Of a DNA stretch of 15,439 nucleotides, positions 14,727 to 15,439 are shown piece by piece. Every line of letters begins with the position of its first letter. The stretch's first letter is position 1. The notes beneath the pieces were generated by a model. The model worked only from the letters and a program-made list of their open reading frames with translations, was not told the origin of the DNA and ran no database searches. This stretch comes from an uncultured Pseudoxanthomonas sp. (lineage in GTDB: Bacteria; Pseudomonadota; Gammaproteobacteria; Xanthomonadales; Xanthomonadaceae), in contig CALJUL010000029.1 in NCBI GenBank assembly GCA_937975725.1, positions 1-15,439 on the forward strand, written 5' to 3'. Position numbers and translations under genes: made by a program.

Positions 14727-15439
14727 GGGCTTTCCAGCAGCGGGCGCAGGTCGTCGGGGATGCGCTGGAAGGGGTGTTCCTGCACGAACAGGCGCAGGCT
14801 GCGCGCGGCGTTGGCGGCATCGCCCAGGTCGCGGCGCAGGCGGATGCGGTCCAGCCATTCGTCCGCGTCCAGGCGGGCGTCCTCGTCCACCGGCACCTGC
14901 AGCTCGGTGCGGCGCAGGGTGTCGCGCGCCAGGCTCGCGGTCTCGCCGTAGGCATGGCTTTCGGCGACGGGGGCGGGGGGCGGGGGCGGCGGTGCCGAGG
15001 CGGGTGCAGGCGCGGGCGTGGCGAACTTGCCGGCCTTGCGCGCCGCGTCCTCGCTGCGGATCCGCGCAGAGGGCGTGGCGATGCTGTCCAGGGTGCGGGC
15101 GGCGTCCGCCGATTCGCGGGCGGTGGCCGCGCGCATGGCCTGTTCGCGCGCGTGCCGTTCGGCCAGAGCGCGTTCCTGCACCTGCATCGCCGCGGTATCC
15201 GCCGCAGGCGTCGGAACTGCGGCGGGTGCGGCCACGATGCCCTGGCCGAGCGGAAGGCGGTCCTGCTCGGCGGCGGCCGGCGGCGGGAATGCCTGCGGTG
15301 CGACGATGCGCGGAGCCGGCGGCGCTGCGGCCGGGGCTTCCACGCCGCCGGTCAGGCCGGGCACGGCCGGGATCATCGACAGCGGGCTGCGGCGCGGCGG
15401 CGCCGGCTGGCGGGCGGCGGCCTCGGCGTTGCGCCGGGC
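14723..15439 (-). CDS. Ala/Pro-rich protein, C-terminal part, function unknown (runs off the window)
   Basis: At least 238 residues are encoded and the frame stays open to the right edge, so the true start lies outside. A methionine at 15376 exists, but 21 more codons upstream have the same Ala/Pro/Arg-rich character, so it is unlikely to be the start. Most of the visible part is low complexity: Ala/Pro-rich stretches, including a run of six prolines, and a probable charged helix (MQVQERALAERHAREQAM). The last 55 residues look folded, with DADEWLDRIRLRRDLGD, AARSLRLFVQEHPF and IPDDLRPLLES. This W-x-x-x-I-x-x-L/R ending resembles the C terminus of some xanthomonad anti-sigma-like proteins I recall, with a flexible linker between anchor and tail. 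That is a guess. It overlaps yigZ by 4 bases. Confidence 0.75.
   Translation of the reverse strand, partial: ARRNAEAAARQPAPPRRSPLSMIPAVPGLTGGVEAPAAAPPAPRIVAPQAFPPPAAAEQDRLPLGQGIVAAPAAVPTPAADTAAMQVQERALAERHAREQAMRAATARESADAARTLDSIATPSARIRSEDAARKAGKFATPAPAPASAPPPPPPAPVAESHAYGETASLARDTLRRTELQVPVDEDARLDADEWLDRIRLRRDLGDAANAARSLRLFVQEHPFQRIPDDLRPLLESP

Overview
The window reads as an ordinary chromosomal stretch of a high-GC gammaproteobacterium, most likely of the Xanthomonadaceae (Lysobacter, Luteimonas, Pseudoxanthomonas or Stenotrophomonas relatives). This placement is an inference. It rests on three things: the strong G/C third-position bias throughout, the gene neighbourhoods (nagZ-hpt-methylthioinosine phosphorylase; a FabR/DesT repressor divergent from a reductase-desaturase pair), and repeated intergenic palindromes of the form TGYAGGAGGGGCTTCAGCC, which are typical of this family. 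Fifteen protein genes fill about 94% of the window, the last one running off the right edge. I see no tRNA, rRNA, CRISPR, phage gene or insertion sequence.

Left block (1-4451, all +): rlmD, a CYTH-domain phosphatase, nagZ and hpt are packed with gaps of 17 and 12 bases and then a 1-base overlap, so they look like one operon. After a 195-base gap holding a REP pair comes S-methyl-5'-thioinosine phosphorylase. Its product hypoxanthine is the substrate of the neighbouring Hpt, so the two genes together make a salvage route from methylthioinosine to IMP. NagZ adds cell-wall recycling.

Middle block (4452-8387, all +): a small cold-shock protein has its own promoter and a textbook terminator. It is followed by an orphan FAD monooxygenase, a second REP pair, and an AidB-type acyl-CoA dehydrogenase that overlaps a secreted L,D-transpeptidase by 4 bases.

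Lipid block (8407-12023): on the minus strand, a FabR/DesT-type TetR repressor precedes a four-helix membrane protein of unknown function. Divergently, on the plus strand, lie a flavin/2Fe-2S reductase and a membrane fatty acid desaturase, overlapping by 1 base. The 99-base divergent region holds one perfect inverted repeat (TATACA-GG-TGTATA) that touches the promoter elements of both sides. The layout is that of Pseudomonas aeruginosa desT-desCB, which adjusts membrane unsaturation. The desCB promoter sits so close to the ATG that a leaderless mRNA is predicted.

Right block (12174-15439, all -): an ABCB-type half-transporter, a YigZ/IMPACT protein, and, overlapping it by 4 bases, the C-terminal part of an Ala/Pro-rich protein that I cannot name. 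Every intergenic gap longer than 110 bases (four of them) contains exactly one REP inverted pair, and no shorter gap does. I found nothing that amounts to a clearly new biological system. The best leads are the desaturase regulon with its unknown membrane protein, the aidB/L,D-transpeptidase coupling, and the strict REP placement.
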